DNA of 64,000 bases, taken from Pseudomonas grandcourensis. GTDB taxonomy: Bacteria > Pseudomonadota > Gammaproteobacteria > Pseudomonadales > Pseudomonadaceae. Shown in pieces: positions 17,887 to 25,982 of this stretch. The stretch is taken from contig NZ_CP150919.1 in assembly GCF_039909015.1 (NCBI RefSeq), positions 1,898,501 to 1,962,500 of the forward strand, in the 5' to 3' direction. The position numbers and the translations under genes are program-made. The first letter of the stretch is position 1. Every line of letters starts with the position of its first letter. Below the pieces are notes generated by a model. It did no database searches. It worked only from the letters and a program-made list of their open reading frames with translations, and had not been told where the DNA came from.

Positions 17887-17963
17887 GCAGCGGTAGTTCA
17901 GTCGGTTAGAATACCGGCCTGTCACGCCGGGGGTCGCGGGTTCGAGTCCCGTCCGCTGCGCCA
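17887..17963 (+). tRNA. tRNA-Asp (GTC), copy 2
   Basis: Identical to the copy at 17517-17593, again offset by 370 bases; the 40 bases after both Asp genes are also duplicated. Confidence 0.97.
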
Positions 17964-18002
17964 TATTCGGTAACCTGGAACACTGAACGCCAGGTCACCA
18001 CA

Positions 18003-18031
18003 GAAAGCCCGCCTAGTGCGGGCTTTTTGCT
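18003..18031 (+). terminator. Terminator after tRNA copy 2
   Basis: AAAGCCCGCCTAGTGCGGGC followed by TTTTT. Same position relative to the tRNAs as the first terminator but with a diverged stem. Confidence 0.85.
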
Positions 18032-18090
18032 GTCTGGCGTTTGGCCAGTCAATAGAGCGATCCGAGGATCACTTTTTTGTGCCTGCCCGA

Positions 18091-19227
18091 TTATTGCTCG
18101 GCGTTGCGCCTGTGGCGGTAGTCGCTGACGGCTTCATACACGGCCTTGCGCAGGCGATTGATCCCGCCGATGGGGCGGTGCGCCTCGATGCCGAACCAGG
18201 GATTGAACGACTGGTTGTCGCATTGCAGGTTCAGCGCCGGTGTATCGAAGTCCTGCGCCGGCACCCTGATCCGCGCCACCGTCTCGAAGGGCGCATCGCT
18301 CTCGCGCCACTCAATGCTGGTGTCTTCGATCGGCATGTACTTGTTGGCGTCCTGTCGCTGGATCTGCAAGGCGAAGCACGCAGGCATCCGGTCGGTCGAC
18401 AGCTGTTGGTTCAGCGCATTGCGCAGAAAGTTTGGCAGCTTGCGATTCTGTTCCGGCAGGTTGTAGGCCGGGCAGCTATCCGGATCGGGCATGACCCGGA
18501 ACTTCGCATTGGCTTCACCGAATTTGTAGGGAGAAACCGAAAAATACGTCGTCTGGGTCGGGCTCGACGGGGCAGGGGCCAGTGTCGCCAGGGCAATGAA
18601 CAGGTGGCGAAGCTGCCAGGCGCGTGGATCCCAGCCCGGAAAGAACGCCAACATCTTTTTACCGTCGGCCTGGGCGGCGACGTTCTGACGGTATTCGGCG
18701 ACATTACTGACAAAGAAGTTCGGGTGGCTGAACATCACAAAGTCCTGTTCGCCTGGCCCCTGCCGGTCGCTCAACAGTTGCTTGCCCGGCACATCGAGCA
18801 GTTTGATCGCCATGCCCCGGGCGTCGCGGATGCTGTCGAACTGCGGGTAGGCATTGCCGTTGGACAGGCGCATCGTCGCTTGCCAGGTTTTGCCCGGTTC
18901 ACTGAACACGCCCTGGCGCAGTTCGCCTGGCAGTTCCGGCAGCACCTGAACCTCGGCCTTCACACAGCCGTGGGCCTTGGCATGGGCGTCGCGCAGGTAG
19001 CGGGTGCTTTCACGGTGCTGATCGACGATGCGCACGGCGGTCTGGATGACGTCCCGGGTCATCGCGGCTTCGTCGTCCGCAATCAACTCCTGCGCCGAGA
19101 CCGGCCCGCGATGCTGCCAGGCAAACCAGGCGCTGGCCAGGGCCCAGCCCAGCACGCCGAGACCCAGAAGCCACAGCAACAGCTTGGCGAGGAAGGCGCC
19201 CAGGCGCAGCCAGAGTGTTATCAGCAT
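18091..19227 (-). CDS. Catalase-like haem-fold protein with membrane anchor
   Basis: A 378-residue protein with one N-terminal membrane helix (LLLWLLGLGVLGWALASAWF, residues 17-36) and a catalase-core-like domain. The RGMAIKLLDVPG and QDFVMFSHPNFFV segments match the conserved substrate-channel region of small catalase-related proteins. It is shorter than classical catalase (about 480 or more) and probably belongs to a periplasmic catalase-like or lyase group whose chemistry is not settled. The start at 19227 is 28 bases after the stop of the di-haem cytochrome gene, so the two form an operon. The frame is open further upstream, but that part overlaps the cytochrome gene. Confidence 0.78.
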   Translation of the reverse strand: MLITLWLRLGAFLAKLLLWLLGLGVLGWALASAWFAWQHRGPVSAQELIADDEAAMTRDVIQTAVRIVDQHRESTRYLRDAHAKAHGCVKAEVQVLPELPGELRQGVFSEPGKTWQATMRLSNGNAYPQFDSIRDARGMAIKLLDVPGKQLLSDRQGPGEQDFVMFSHPNFFVSNVAEYRQNVAAQADGKKMLAFFPGWDPRAWQLRHLFIALATLAPAPSSPTQTTYFSVSPYKFGEANAKFRVMPDPDSCPAYNLPEQNRKLPNFLRNALNQQLSTDRMPACFALQIQRQDANKYMPIEDTSIEWRESDAPFETVARIRVPAQDFDTPALNLQCDNQSFNPWFGIEAHRPIGGINRLRKAVYEAVSDYRHRRNAEQ

Positions 19228-19255
19228 GGGAGCGTCCTTTTGGCTGCGGTTGTGG

Positions 19256-21058
19256 TCATGGCAATTGCGCTTCCAGCGGACCGCCAAGCACTTTCAGGTA
19301 TTCGAGCAGTGCCCGGCGTTCCTCCGGCTGCAACCAGCGGCCGATCACGCCATTGCCGATTTTGCCGGCACGGAATTCATGGCCGCCGTTGTGGTTTCCG
19401 GTGATTCGCGTGTCGAACAGGAAACCGTTGGCAAAGGCTTCGGGGCGGTAACCCAGGTGTCCCGGGTCGTACTCGAACGTGCCTTTATAGAAGGTGGTCG
19501 CACGCTCATCCTGAGGCGACAGCAATTGATAAATGCTCGGGACCGAACCGTTGTGCAGGAACGGAGGTGTCGCCCATACCCCCGCCAATGGCCTGGCCTT
19601 GTACGAACGCAATTCGCGCACGCCGATTGGCAGGCCGAAACCGTCCATTGCAGGGCGCTCGGCAGCGCTGACGTTGGCGTCTTGATAGGCGCGGTCCTGG
19701 ACAAATGCGGTGACGTAGGCCAGCCCCTTGGCCACGGACATCTTGCTCAGGTCCAGCGGTTCGTCGGGTTTTGGCTCGACATCGAGTTTTTCCAGTTCCG
19801 CCTGCTTCCATTGCAGCGCTGTCAGGTCGAAGCGGTGGTCGGCGATGTTGTTGGCCGCGCCGGGGTCGGTGCCGATGTAATCCACCGGGAGCATTTTCAG
19901 GTGCTGGACGTATCGCCCTTCGCCCTGGCTGGTGCGCGGTACATGACAACCTGCGCAGTTTTCGGCGAACAAGGCGCGGCCCTTGGCTGCCAGGGGCTTG
20001 TCGACCGCGCCCAACAGGTCTTCCGGCCAGGCCGGCGGCGCGAGTCGTTGCAGGGTTTGTTCGATCAGGTGCAGATCGCGCACGCGGACACTGGAGGGAT
20101 AGCGGGTGTCCCCCGTCAGCGGCTGGCCGTTCTTGTCGAAGAAGTTCAGCGTGGCGCCGACGCCCAACGCCTCGCCGATGTTGCGGGCCATGGGTTGTTT
20201 CGCCGAGCCGTTCCACTGCACCCATTCGAACGTCCACATGTCCCACAACTGTGGATAATCGACCGGGGCATTGGCCACGCGGTAGTTGTCGGGGGAAATC
20301 GCATCACCGAAGCTGGCATTGGCGATGCGCCCGAAGGCGTCTGTGCGCCCCGGGCCTTCCTCGGTCGGATAGAGCCCGCGATGGGTGTCGTTCCAGGCCA
20401 CCTTGAGGAACGTATCCAGTGAAGATTTGAAATCTTTGCGCAACTGTTGGTGACGCGTCTCGTAGTCCTGGCCTAACGCGTTGCGTGCGAAGCGCTCGAA
20501 TTTCCACGGGTTGTAGTAAGTGGAGGCGAGGCTGGCCACCAGGGCCTGTCCGAAACTGCCCCCTTTGAGCGTAGGAACACTGGACGGCAGCACATGCTGC
20601 GCCGAGCCGCCGTCGATACGCACGGCCTGGCCCTTGTAACGCAGTTCACCGGTGTGGCAGGCCGCACAGGTGATATCCAGAAACACCTCCGGGCTCCCCG
20701 CATTCTGGTGCCGGGTAAAGCCTGCGGGGAGGTTGCCGGGGTTGTTCGGTGTCGGTTTCTGGCCGGGGTCCACCAGAAAACCGAAGCGGGCGAGGTATTC
20801 GGGGGCGGCGAAGCGTTGTTGCGAGAAGGGCAGTTCGAGGGCGGTGAACCAGTCGTAGCGCAAGCCTTTGACCTGAGTACCTTGGGGTGTGAAGTAATAG
20901 GTCTCGCGATCGGCGGCGCTCCATTGCTCCAGGTAATGCACTTGTTGCGCAGGCGACCAGGCCGGCAGTTTCGGGTTGGCGACGTAGTAAAGCACCACGG
21001 CAATGATCAGCCCGAGCAGTACTGCGACGAGAACCAGCAAGCGAAGGAAGAGGCGCAA
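19256..21058 (-). CDS. Di-haem cytochrome c peroxidase-like protein
   Basis: A 600-residue exported protein with an N-terminal membrane/signal helix (LFLRLLVLVAVLLGLIIAVV) and two c-type haem motifs, CAACH near residue 131 and CAGCH near 365. The second half carries PATTERN-like MauG/CcpA features including a C-terminal PPFLHNGSVPSIYQLL block that normally contains the tryptophan/loop of di-haem peroxidases. Length exceeds typical CcpA (about 330), so it is a long member with an extra N-terminal domain. It is co-transcribed with a catalase-like gene, which suggests a joint peroxide- or lipid-peroxide-related periplasmic function (inference). Confidence 0.82.
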   Translation of the reverse strand: MRLFLRLLVLVAVLLGLIIAVVLYYVANPKLPAWSPAQQVHYLEQWSAADRETYYFTPQGTQVKGLRYDWFTALELPFSQQRFAAPEYLARFGFLVDPGQKPTPNNPGNLPAGFTRHQNAGSPEVFLDITCAACHTGELRYKGQAVRIDGGSAQHVLPSSVPTLKGGSFGQALVASLASTYYNPWKFERFARNALGQDYETRHQQLRKDFKSSLDTFLKVAWNDTHRGLYPTEEGPGRTDAFGRIANASFGDAISPDNYRVANAPVDYPQLWDMWTFEWVQWNGSAKQPMARNIGEALGVGATLNFFDKNGQPLTGDTRYPSSVRVRDLHLIEQTLQRLAPPAWPEDLLGAVDKPLAAKGRALFAENCAGCHVPRTSQGEGRYVQHLKMLPVDYIGTDPGAANNIADHRFDLTALQWKQAELEKLDVEPKPDEPLDLSKMSVAKGLAYVTAFVQDRAYQDANVSAAERPAMDGFGLPIGVRELRSYKARPLAGVWATPPFLHNGSVPSIYQLLSPQDERATTFYKGTFEYDPGHLGYRPEAFANGFLFDTRITGNHNGGHEFRAGKIGNGVIGRWLQPEERRALLEYLKVLGGPLEAQLP

Positions 21059-21326
21059 GATAAACGTCCTTGTCGAATTATCATGCAGTTATGCCCCAGT
21101 ACCCAGGGTGCGGCAAGAGGCCATTACGCCAGATGCTGTAGTTCCGGAATCCGCCTGCGTCGGCGTAAAGTGAAAGAAGCTTCATCAGCCGGATGGTGAA
21201 AAGCGTTTAAACACCTGAACTTATCAATTGTTTCTGGCTCTCATGCCGGTAGCCATTGGTCGTGGCGGCCTGATAAGCTCGCGGCTTTACTCGATTGCCC
21301 TTTAGGCGCATGAACAAGGAAATAGC

Positions 21327-22043
21327 ATGAAACAGCATCGGTTGGCGGCGGCGGTAGCCCTGGTTGGCCTGGTACTCGCGGGTTGTGATTCGCAGACCAG
21401 CGTAGAGCTGAAAACTCCGGCGCAAAAAGCTTCCTACGGTATTGGCCTGAACATGGGCAAGAGCCTGGCTCAGGAAGGCATGGATGACCTGGATTCCAAG
21501 GCTGTAGCCCAGGGCATCGAAGACGCCGTCGGCAAGAAAGAGCAGAAGCTCAAAGACGAAGAATTGGTCGAGGCGTTCGCCGCACTGCAAAAGCGTGCCG
21601 AAGAACGCATGGCCAAGATGAGCGAAGAGTCGGCCGCTGCCGGCAAGAAATTCCTCGAAGAAAACGCCAAGAAAGCCGGCGTGACCACCACCGCTTCGGG
21701 CTTGCAGTACGAAGTCGTGCAGAAAGCCGATGGCCCTCAGCCAAAGCCGACTGACGTAGTGACCGTTCACTACACCGGCAAGTTGACCAACGGCACCGTA
21801 TTCGACAGCTCCGTCGAGCGCGGCAGCCCGATCGATCTGCCGGTCAGCGGTGTGATCCCGGGTTGGGTCGAAGGCCTGCAACTGATGCACGTTGGCGAGA
21901 AGTACAAGCTGTACATCCCTGCTGACCTGGCTTACGGCGCTCAAAGCCCGAGCCCGGCGATTCCAGCCAACTCGGTGCTGGTATTCGACCTGGAACTGCT
22001 GGCCATCAAGGATCCGGCAAAAGAAGACGCCGCTGCCAAGTAA
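21327..22043 (+). CDS. FKBP-type peptidyl-prolyl isomerase, lipoprotein
   Basis: A 238-residue FkpA/Mip-like isomerase. A lipobox LVLAGC (Cys20) ends the signal peptide, predicting a lipid-anchored envelope protein. Residues 30-125 form the helical dimerisation arm (ASYGIGLNMGKSLAQ..), and 135-230 the FKBP domain with VTVHYTGKLTNGTVFDSS and VIPGWVEGLQLM. It assists folding of envelope proteins. AAGGAAATAGC precedes the ATG, and a strong terminator follows at 22063. Confidence 0.93.
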   Translation: MKQHRLAAAVALVGLVLAGCDSQTSVELKTPAQKASYGIGLNMGKSLAQEGMDDLDSKAVAQGIEDAVGKKEQKLKDEELVEAFAALQKRAEERMAKMSEESAAAGKKFLEENAKKAGVTTTASGLQYEVVQKADGPQPKPTDVVTVHYTGKLTNGTVFDSSVERGSPIDLPVSGVIPGWVEGLQLMHVGEKYKLYIPADLAYGAQSPSPAIPANSVLVFDLELLAIKDPAKEDAAAK

Positions 22044-22062
22044 CCAGCGCCTGCTTCGATAA

Positions 22063-22092
22063 CAACGCCTCGCTCATGCGGGGCGTTGTTGC
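22063..22092 (+). terminator. Rho-independent terminator of the FKBP gene
   Basis: AACAACGCC pairs with GGCGTTGTT around a 12-base loop, 20 bases after the stop codon. Confidence 0.75.
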
Positions 22093-22293
22093 ATCTGGCG
22101 TTCGGCACGGGTAAACAAAACGAACAGACGCTCTAGGCCGGAGTCTTAGGCATAGTGGTGTCGGCGGTAGACGCACAAGGCCGCCAAGTCAATGAAATTA
22201 TGGGTTTTTTTTGATGAGTAAAAAACGCCCGATCTGAACGCAGGCCTTGTAAAACGGGGCTTACAGCGGTGAAAAGCAGCTCTGTTCACAAGG

Positions 22294-22316
22294 TTATCCA
22301 CAATTTGTGTGGATAA
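22294..22316. promoter_or_regulatory. Inverted pair of perfect DnaA boxes
   Basis: TTATCCACA at 22294-22302 and TGTGGATAA at 22308-22316 are exact consensus DnaA boxes in inverted orientation, 5 bases apart and ending 19 bases before the ATG of the DUF1232 gene. DnaA control is inference; the sequence match is direct. Confidence 0.5.
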
Positions 22317-22335
22317 CATTTCAACGGGAAGAATG

Positions 22336-22791
22336 ATGAAAGCACCCTGGAGTTTCGCTCGTTTCCTGCCACTGGCCGGGCGCCTGCTGGCACGCGGTCG
22401 ATTGCCGACCCTGTTGTTCGCAGTCGCCGGCAAAGTCGCAAGCCAGGGCAACCGGTTGGGCAAGATCAAAGACGACTTGAAGCTGTTGCAGGCACTCTGC
22501 CTGGCCTACTGGCGTGGTGAGTATCGCGCCATCAGCCCCAAGGCGCTGATTTCGGTGGTCGCGGGCCTGATGTACTTCCTAAGCCCGGTGGATGCGATCC
22601 CGGATTTCATTCCAGTGTTTGGCATGTTCGATGACATCGCGGTACTGGCATGGCTGATGAAAGTGCTCGACGACGAGCTCAATGCCTTCCGTGCCTGGCG
22701 CAAACGGCAGGTGCCGGAGACGCTCGCGGTGGTTGAGCGTCTGCCTGCTACTCCCGAGCAACTTCAACTTCAAGGCCCGAAAAAACACTGA
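22336..22791 (+). CDS. DUF1232 (YkvA-family) membrane protein
   Basis: A 151-residue protein with the DUF1232 core SPKALISVVAGLMYFLSPVDAIPDFIPVFG split around residues 70-100: PVDAIPDFIP is the family signature. One or two hydrophobic segments suggest membrane association. Function unknown. ATG 22336 is chosen (GGAAG 4 bases upstream); ATG 22333 and a GTG at 22309 inside the DnaA-box palindrome are alternatives. The leader with DnaA boxes is unusual. Confidence 0.85.
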   Translation: MKAPWSFARFLPLAGRLLARGRLPTLLFAVAGKVASQGNRLGKIKDDLKLLQALCLAYWRGEYRAISPKALISVVAGLMYFLSPVDAIPDFIPVFGMFDDIAVLAWLMKVLDDELNAFRAWRKRQVPETLAVVERLPATPEQLQLQGPKKH

Positions 22792-22905
22792 GTCGATTTT
22801 GACGAGTTCACAGATTGATGTCCCCCGCGACCTTGGCCGCTGTTAGGATTACACTTCTAGGGAAAAGTGCCGACTCGCTAAGTGTTGTTGTCCTACGGGG
22901 TAGTG

Positions 22906-23247
22906 ATGGATATTCAGATAATTACACGCGAAGGCGAGCCCGAATATGCGGTTTTGCCATGGGCTCAGTATCAGGCGTTACTGAAAGCGGCGGGTATCAA
23001 GGAGCAAGCGTCGCCTCAAGCCACGAAGCCTCAGGCGGCAACACCAGACGCGATTCTTCCGGGTCTGGATCAACTACGCAGTTTGCGCGAGGGGAAGGGC
23101 ATCGCCATAGAGGCGTTGGCCCGCACGGTAGGCATCAGCCCGTCTTACCTGGCCATGATCGAAAGTGGCGAGCGTCTGCCCGACGCTGCGATTCGCCGCA
23201 GCCTGGCCTGGGAATTGACGGTGCCAGGGTGGAGGGATGAATCGTGA
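22906..23247 (+). CDS. Small XRE-type helix-turn-helix protein
   Basis: A 113-residue protein. Residues 60-105 hold an HTH_3 motif (AIEALARTVGISPSYLAMIE) as in Cro/cI-type regulators; the N-terminal part (MDIQIITREGEPEYAVLPW) resembles the short regulatory proteins with a Phd/MqsA-like sheet. The gene overlaps the next by 4 bases (GTGA arrangement), so the two are translationally coupled. It is the first gene of a three-gene unit with no enzymes, so its target is unknown. Start at 22906 replaces an 8-codon longer frame. Confidence 0.82.
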   Translation: MDIQIITREGEPEYAVLPWAQYQALLKAAGIKEQASPQATKPQAATPDAILPGLDQLRSLREGKGIAIEALARTVGISPSYLAMIESGERLPDAAIRRSLAWELTVPGWRDES

Positions 23248-23615
23248 GCGTACGCATCAGTCGTCACCATTGGGACGGGTTGCTGGGCGAACTGGATCAG
23301 GCGCGTCGCCAGCGCCATCTGTTGACGTATCGGGCATTGCTGGAGCGTTTGCAGCTGCCGACCCCGGCCATGCAGACCCTGACGGCGGCCCTCGAGCATC
23401 TGGCGGCCCTGGATGCCAGGGCGGAGCAGCCATTGCGCAGTTCACTGGTGATCAGTCAGGGCGCCAGCCGTTTGCCGCGCACCGGGTTCTTTGAATGTGT
23501 CGAGCGTCTGGGGCGTTTCTCCGGGCCGTCGGACGGTGTTGCCGCCGCGTCCTGGCATGCTTCGGAAGTGGTGCGGGTGTTCGAGTACGAATACCCTGAA
23601 TCGGCCGAGGCCTGA
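23244..23615 (+). CDS. Hypothetical protein coupled to the HTH gene
   Basis: A 123-residue soluble protein (GTG start overlapping the previous stop). Residues 1-60 look helical (HWDGLLGELDQARRQRHLLT) and the C-terminal half is a mixed fold with an acidic tail (VFEYEYPESAEA). No family recognised. Tight coupling upstream and immediate continuation into the Sel1-like gene indicate one operon, which suggests the three act together. Confidence 0.7.
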   Translation: MSVRISRHHWDGLLGELDQARRQRHLLTYRALLERLQLPTPAMQTLTAALEHLAALDARAEQPLRSSLVISQGASRLPRTGFFECVERLGRFSGPSDGVAAASWHASEVVRVFEYEYPESAEA

Positions 23616-24023
23616 GTGTTCTTGCAGCTCAAGGCGCGGGCCGGTTACTGGCTCGCGCGCCGACTGTTTCACTGGTCATGGTTTGTCCGTCAGCCACGAG
23701 GCTGGCGCTGGCTCGAAGGCCAGTTCGCACGCATGGCCAACCTGGGCAATGTCGGTGCCCAGAGCTTCTATGGGCACATCCTGGCGTTTCGCGGCGTCGG
23801 CCTCGGAGCTCGTGAGGAGGGCGTGCGTTTGTTGCGCCTGGCGGCGTTGGCGGGCGATGGCAAGGCGGCGTATCAAATGGGCGTGATCACCCTGGCCGGG
23901 ACGGCGAGCAAGGCACCGGATCCTGTCGAAGCCGCGCGGTTCTGGGAGATCGCGGCGAAGGCCGGGCATCCGTTGGCGCCGATCAAGCTCGAAGAGCTGA
24001 AGTCTTCCTCGGCGCCTCGTTGA
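23616..24023 (+). CDS. Sel1-repeat protein, 135 aa
   Basis: Starts with GTG directly after the previous TGA (no gap). The N-terminal 35 residues are basic and aromatic (LARRLFHWSWFVRQPRGWRW), which would suit membrane-surface binding. Residues 40-125 show Sel1-like repeats: ANLGNVGAQSFYGHIL, EEGVRLLRLAALAGDGKAAY and EAARFWEIAAKAGHPLAPI. A helical-repeat scaffold is expected. Third gene of the HTH operon. Confidence 0.8.
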   Translation: MFLQLKARAGYWLARRLFHWSWFVRQPRGWRWLEGQFARMANLGNVGAQSFYGHILAFRGVGLGAREEGVRLLRLAALAGDGKAAYQMGVITLAGTASKAPDPVEAARFWEIAAKAGHPLAPIKLEELKSSSAPR

Positions 24024-24047
24024 TTGGAGTGATGCCGAAAAGCTCCC

Positions 24048-25838
24048 TTATCGATGCCCGGAAACGAGCACCTCATCTACAGTCGAAACCACCAGGCTAT
24101 CAATCACATGCACGCTGTAGCCCTGCACATTCTTGGCGTGGTGCTTGGCCTGTGATGCCATCTCGGCCAACTGGCTCGCATCGAGTTGTTCACAGGCCTG
24201 TGGATGCAGGTGCACCACGCCGATCGACAGCGACAACAACGCAAACTCCTGGCGCTGACCCTGGCGATTGGGTGCGATGAAGCAGCCGGCTTCCAGGTGT
24301 TCGCTGCGGTAGAAGCGCCGGCACTGGCTCTGGAAGTCGTCGAGCAACTGGTTCAAACGTTTGCGCCAGTCTTCCGGGCCGAGCACCAGCAGGAAATCAT
24401 CGCCGCCGATGTGGCCGACGAAGTCGCGGGAGGGGTCGACGCGGTCGTTCAGGCATTGCGCCAGGCACAGCAGGACTTCGTCGCCGCGACCATAGCCGTA
24501 GATGTCGTTGAAGGGTTTGAAGCTATCAATGTCCACGTAGCAGATCACCGATTCCCGTCGCTGTTGCAGCAGCCGCGTCAGGCATTGCTGGATCGGCACG
24601 TTGCCCGGAAGCAAGGTCAGCGGGTTGGCGTAGCGGGCCTGCTGGATCTTCAGTTCGGTGATCAGCTTGAGCACGTCGATCACCCGGCCCAACCCCAGGT
24701 AACCGCCGTTGAGGGTGATGATGAAGTCTTCCTCGATGCGCTGGCGGGCGCGGCTGGTGATCAGGCGGCTGACCTGTTGCAGGGACTGGCTCAGTTCGAC
24801 GGCGAGGAAGTCATCGTTCATCAGGCGGCTGATGGGCTTGCGGGCGAACAGGTCGGTGGCAAAGGGCTTGAGCAGGACATCAGAGAGCGAATGACGATGA
24901 ACAATGCCGCAGGGCTGACCCTGTTCATCCAGGACCGCCAGTGAGTTCAGATTGGCCTGGCGGCGAAAGGCTTCGAGCACCGTGGCGGTCGGGGTGTCCC
25001 GGTTCACCGCGGGTAGTTCGTTGAGCAGGGCGCTGAGGTCGCTGCCGTCTTCGCTCAGGACAACGGCGGTGCTGTCCTGTCGGGGCATCAATGCCCGGGC
25101 ATCCCGTGGCGGGTGTTCCTGGGGACGGCAGAGCAGATAGCCCTGCACCAGGTCCACGCCCATTTCGGTCAGCACCGTGAGTTCTTCGGCCAGTTCGATA
25201 CCTTCGGCGATGACTTTCGCCCGCGAGGCCTTGGCGATTTGCAGGATCGAGCCGACGAACTCGCGCTTGAGCGCATCCTGATGAATGCCATCAATGAAAT
25301 GCCGGTCGATTTTCACGTAATCGGGCCGCAGCTCGGACCACAAGCGCAAACTCGAATAGCCCGCTCCCAGATCATCCAGCGCAATCGAAAACCCCATCGC
25401 CCGATAGTGATGCAGGGCGGTTTGCAGCAGCTGGAAATCATCCGTCGGCGTCTGTTCCGTGAGCTCGATGACCACCTGGCTCGGCGGTATGCCGAAATCC
25501 TGCAGCAATTGCAGGGTGCGCCCCGGTTGATGGGCCGCTTCGAGCAGGGACTCCGGGGACACGTTAAGGAACAACATGCCAGGCAGTTGTTGCTCATTGA
25601 AGCGTCGGCAAGCGCTTTCGCGGCAGGCAATTTCCAGCTCGCTCAAGCGCCCGGCCTGGCGTGCGACGGCAAACAGGGCGACAGGGGAGTGCAGAGGACT
25701 GTTGGAGGGGCCGCGACTGAGGGCTTCGTAACCGAGGATGCGTCGTTCAGAAAGGCTGATGATCGGTTGGAACAGACTGTGTAAACCGCTTTGACTCAGG
25801 ATCGAGCCCAAGGCACTCAGCTGTTCGGTTGTGGTCAT
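24048..25838 (-). CDS. EAL-CBS-GGDEF cyclic-di-GMP protein
   Basis: A 596-residue protein with reversed order: an EAL phosphodiesterase domain (about residues 12-245) with YEALSRG, the catalytic-loop equivalent DDLGAGYSS, VKIDRHF and AEGIE all present; then a pair of CBS-like repeats (about 255-400); then a GGDEF domain (about 415-570) whose signature reads GGDDF instead of GGDEF. EAL residues look intact, so c-di-GMP hydrolysis is likely, while the cyclase half is probably weak, inactive or regulatory. From memory it corresponds to PA3258. ATG 25838 chosen over a TTG 5 codons upstream. Confidence 0.9.
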   Translation of the reverse strand: MTTTEQLSALGSILSQSGLHSLFQPIISLSERRILGYEALSRGPSNSPLHSPVALFAVARQAGRLSELEIACRESACRRFNEQQLPGMLFLNVSPESLLEAAHQPGRTLQLLQDFGIPPSQVVIELTEQTPTDDFQLLQTALHHYRAMGFSIALDDLGAGYSSLRLWSELRPDYVKIDRHFIDGIHQDALKREFVGSILQIAKASRAKVIAEGIELAEELTVLTEMGVDLVQGYLLCRPQEHPPRDARALMPRQDSTAVVLSEDGSDLSALLNELPAVNRDTPTATVLEAFRRQANLNSLAVLDEQGQPCGIVHRHSLSDVLLKPFATDLFARKPISRLMNDDFLAVELSQSLQQVSRLITSRARQRIEEDFIITLNGGYLGLGRVIDVLKLITELKIQQARYANPLTLLPGNVPIQQCLTRLLQQRRESVICYVDIDSFKPFNDIYGYGRGDEVLLCLAQCLNDRVDPSRDFVGHIGGDDFLLVLGPEDWRKRLNQLLDDFQSQCRRFYRSEHLEAGCFIAPNRQGQRQEFALLSLSIGVVHLHPQACEQLDASQLAEMASQAKHHAKNVQGYSVHVIDSLVVSTVDEVLVSGHR

Positions 25839-25858
25839 GGCGATCTCTGGCAATAAAA

Positions 25859-25903
25859 AAAGGACCGGGCGTGCCCTTGGTAAAAGAGCACGCCCGGTCC
25901 TTT
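25859..25903. terminator. Strong bidirectional terminator-like hairpin
   Basis: AAAGGACCGGGCGTGC pairs perfectly with GCACGCCCGGTCCTTT around a 13-base loop, with A- and T-rich ends. It sits downstream of prc (minus strand) and upstream of the EAL gene, so it insulates the two. Confidence 0.85.
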
Positions 25904-25982
25904 ATTTCACGACAGAATGATGACTGTATGATGACGCTACCGGGGCGTCAGCATTAAATTGCCATCAGTTGTTTGTACAAAC

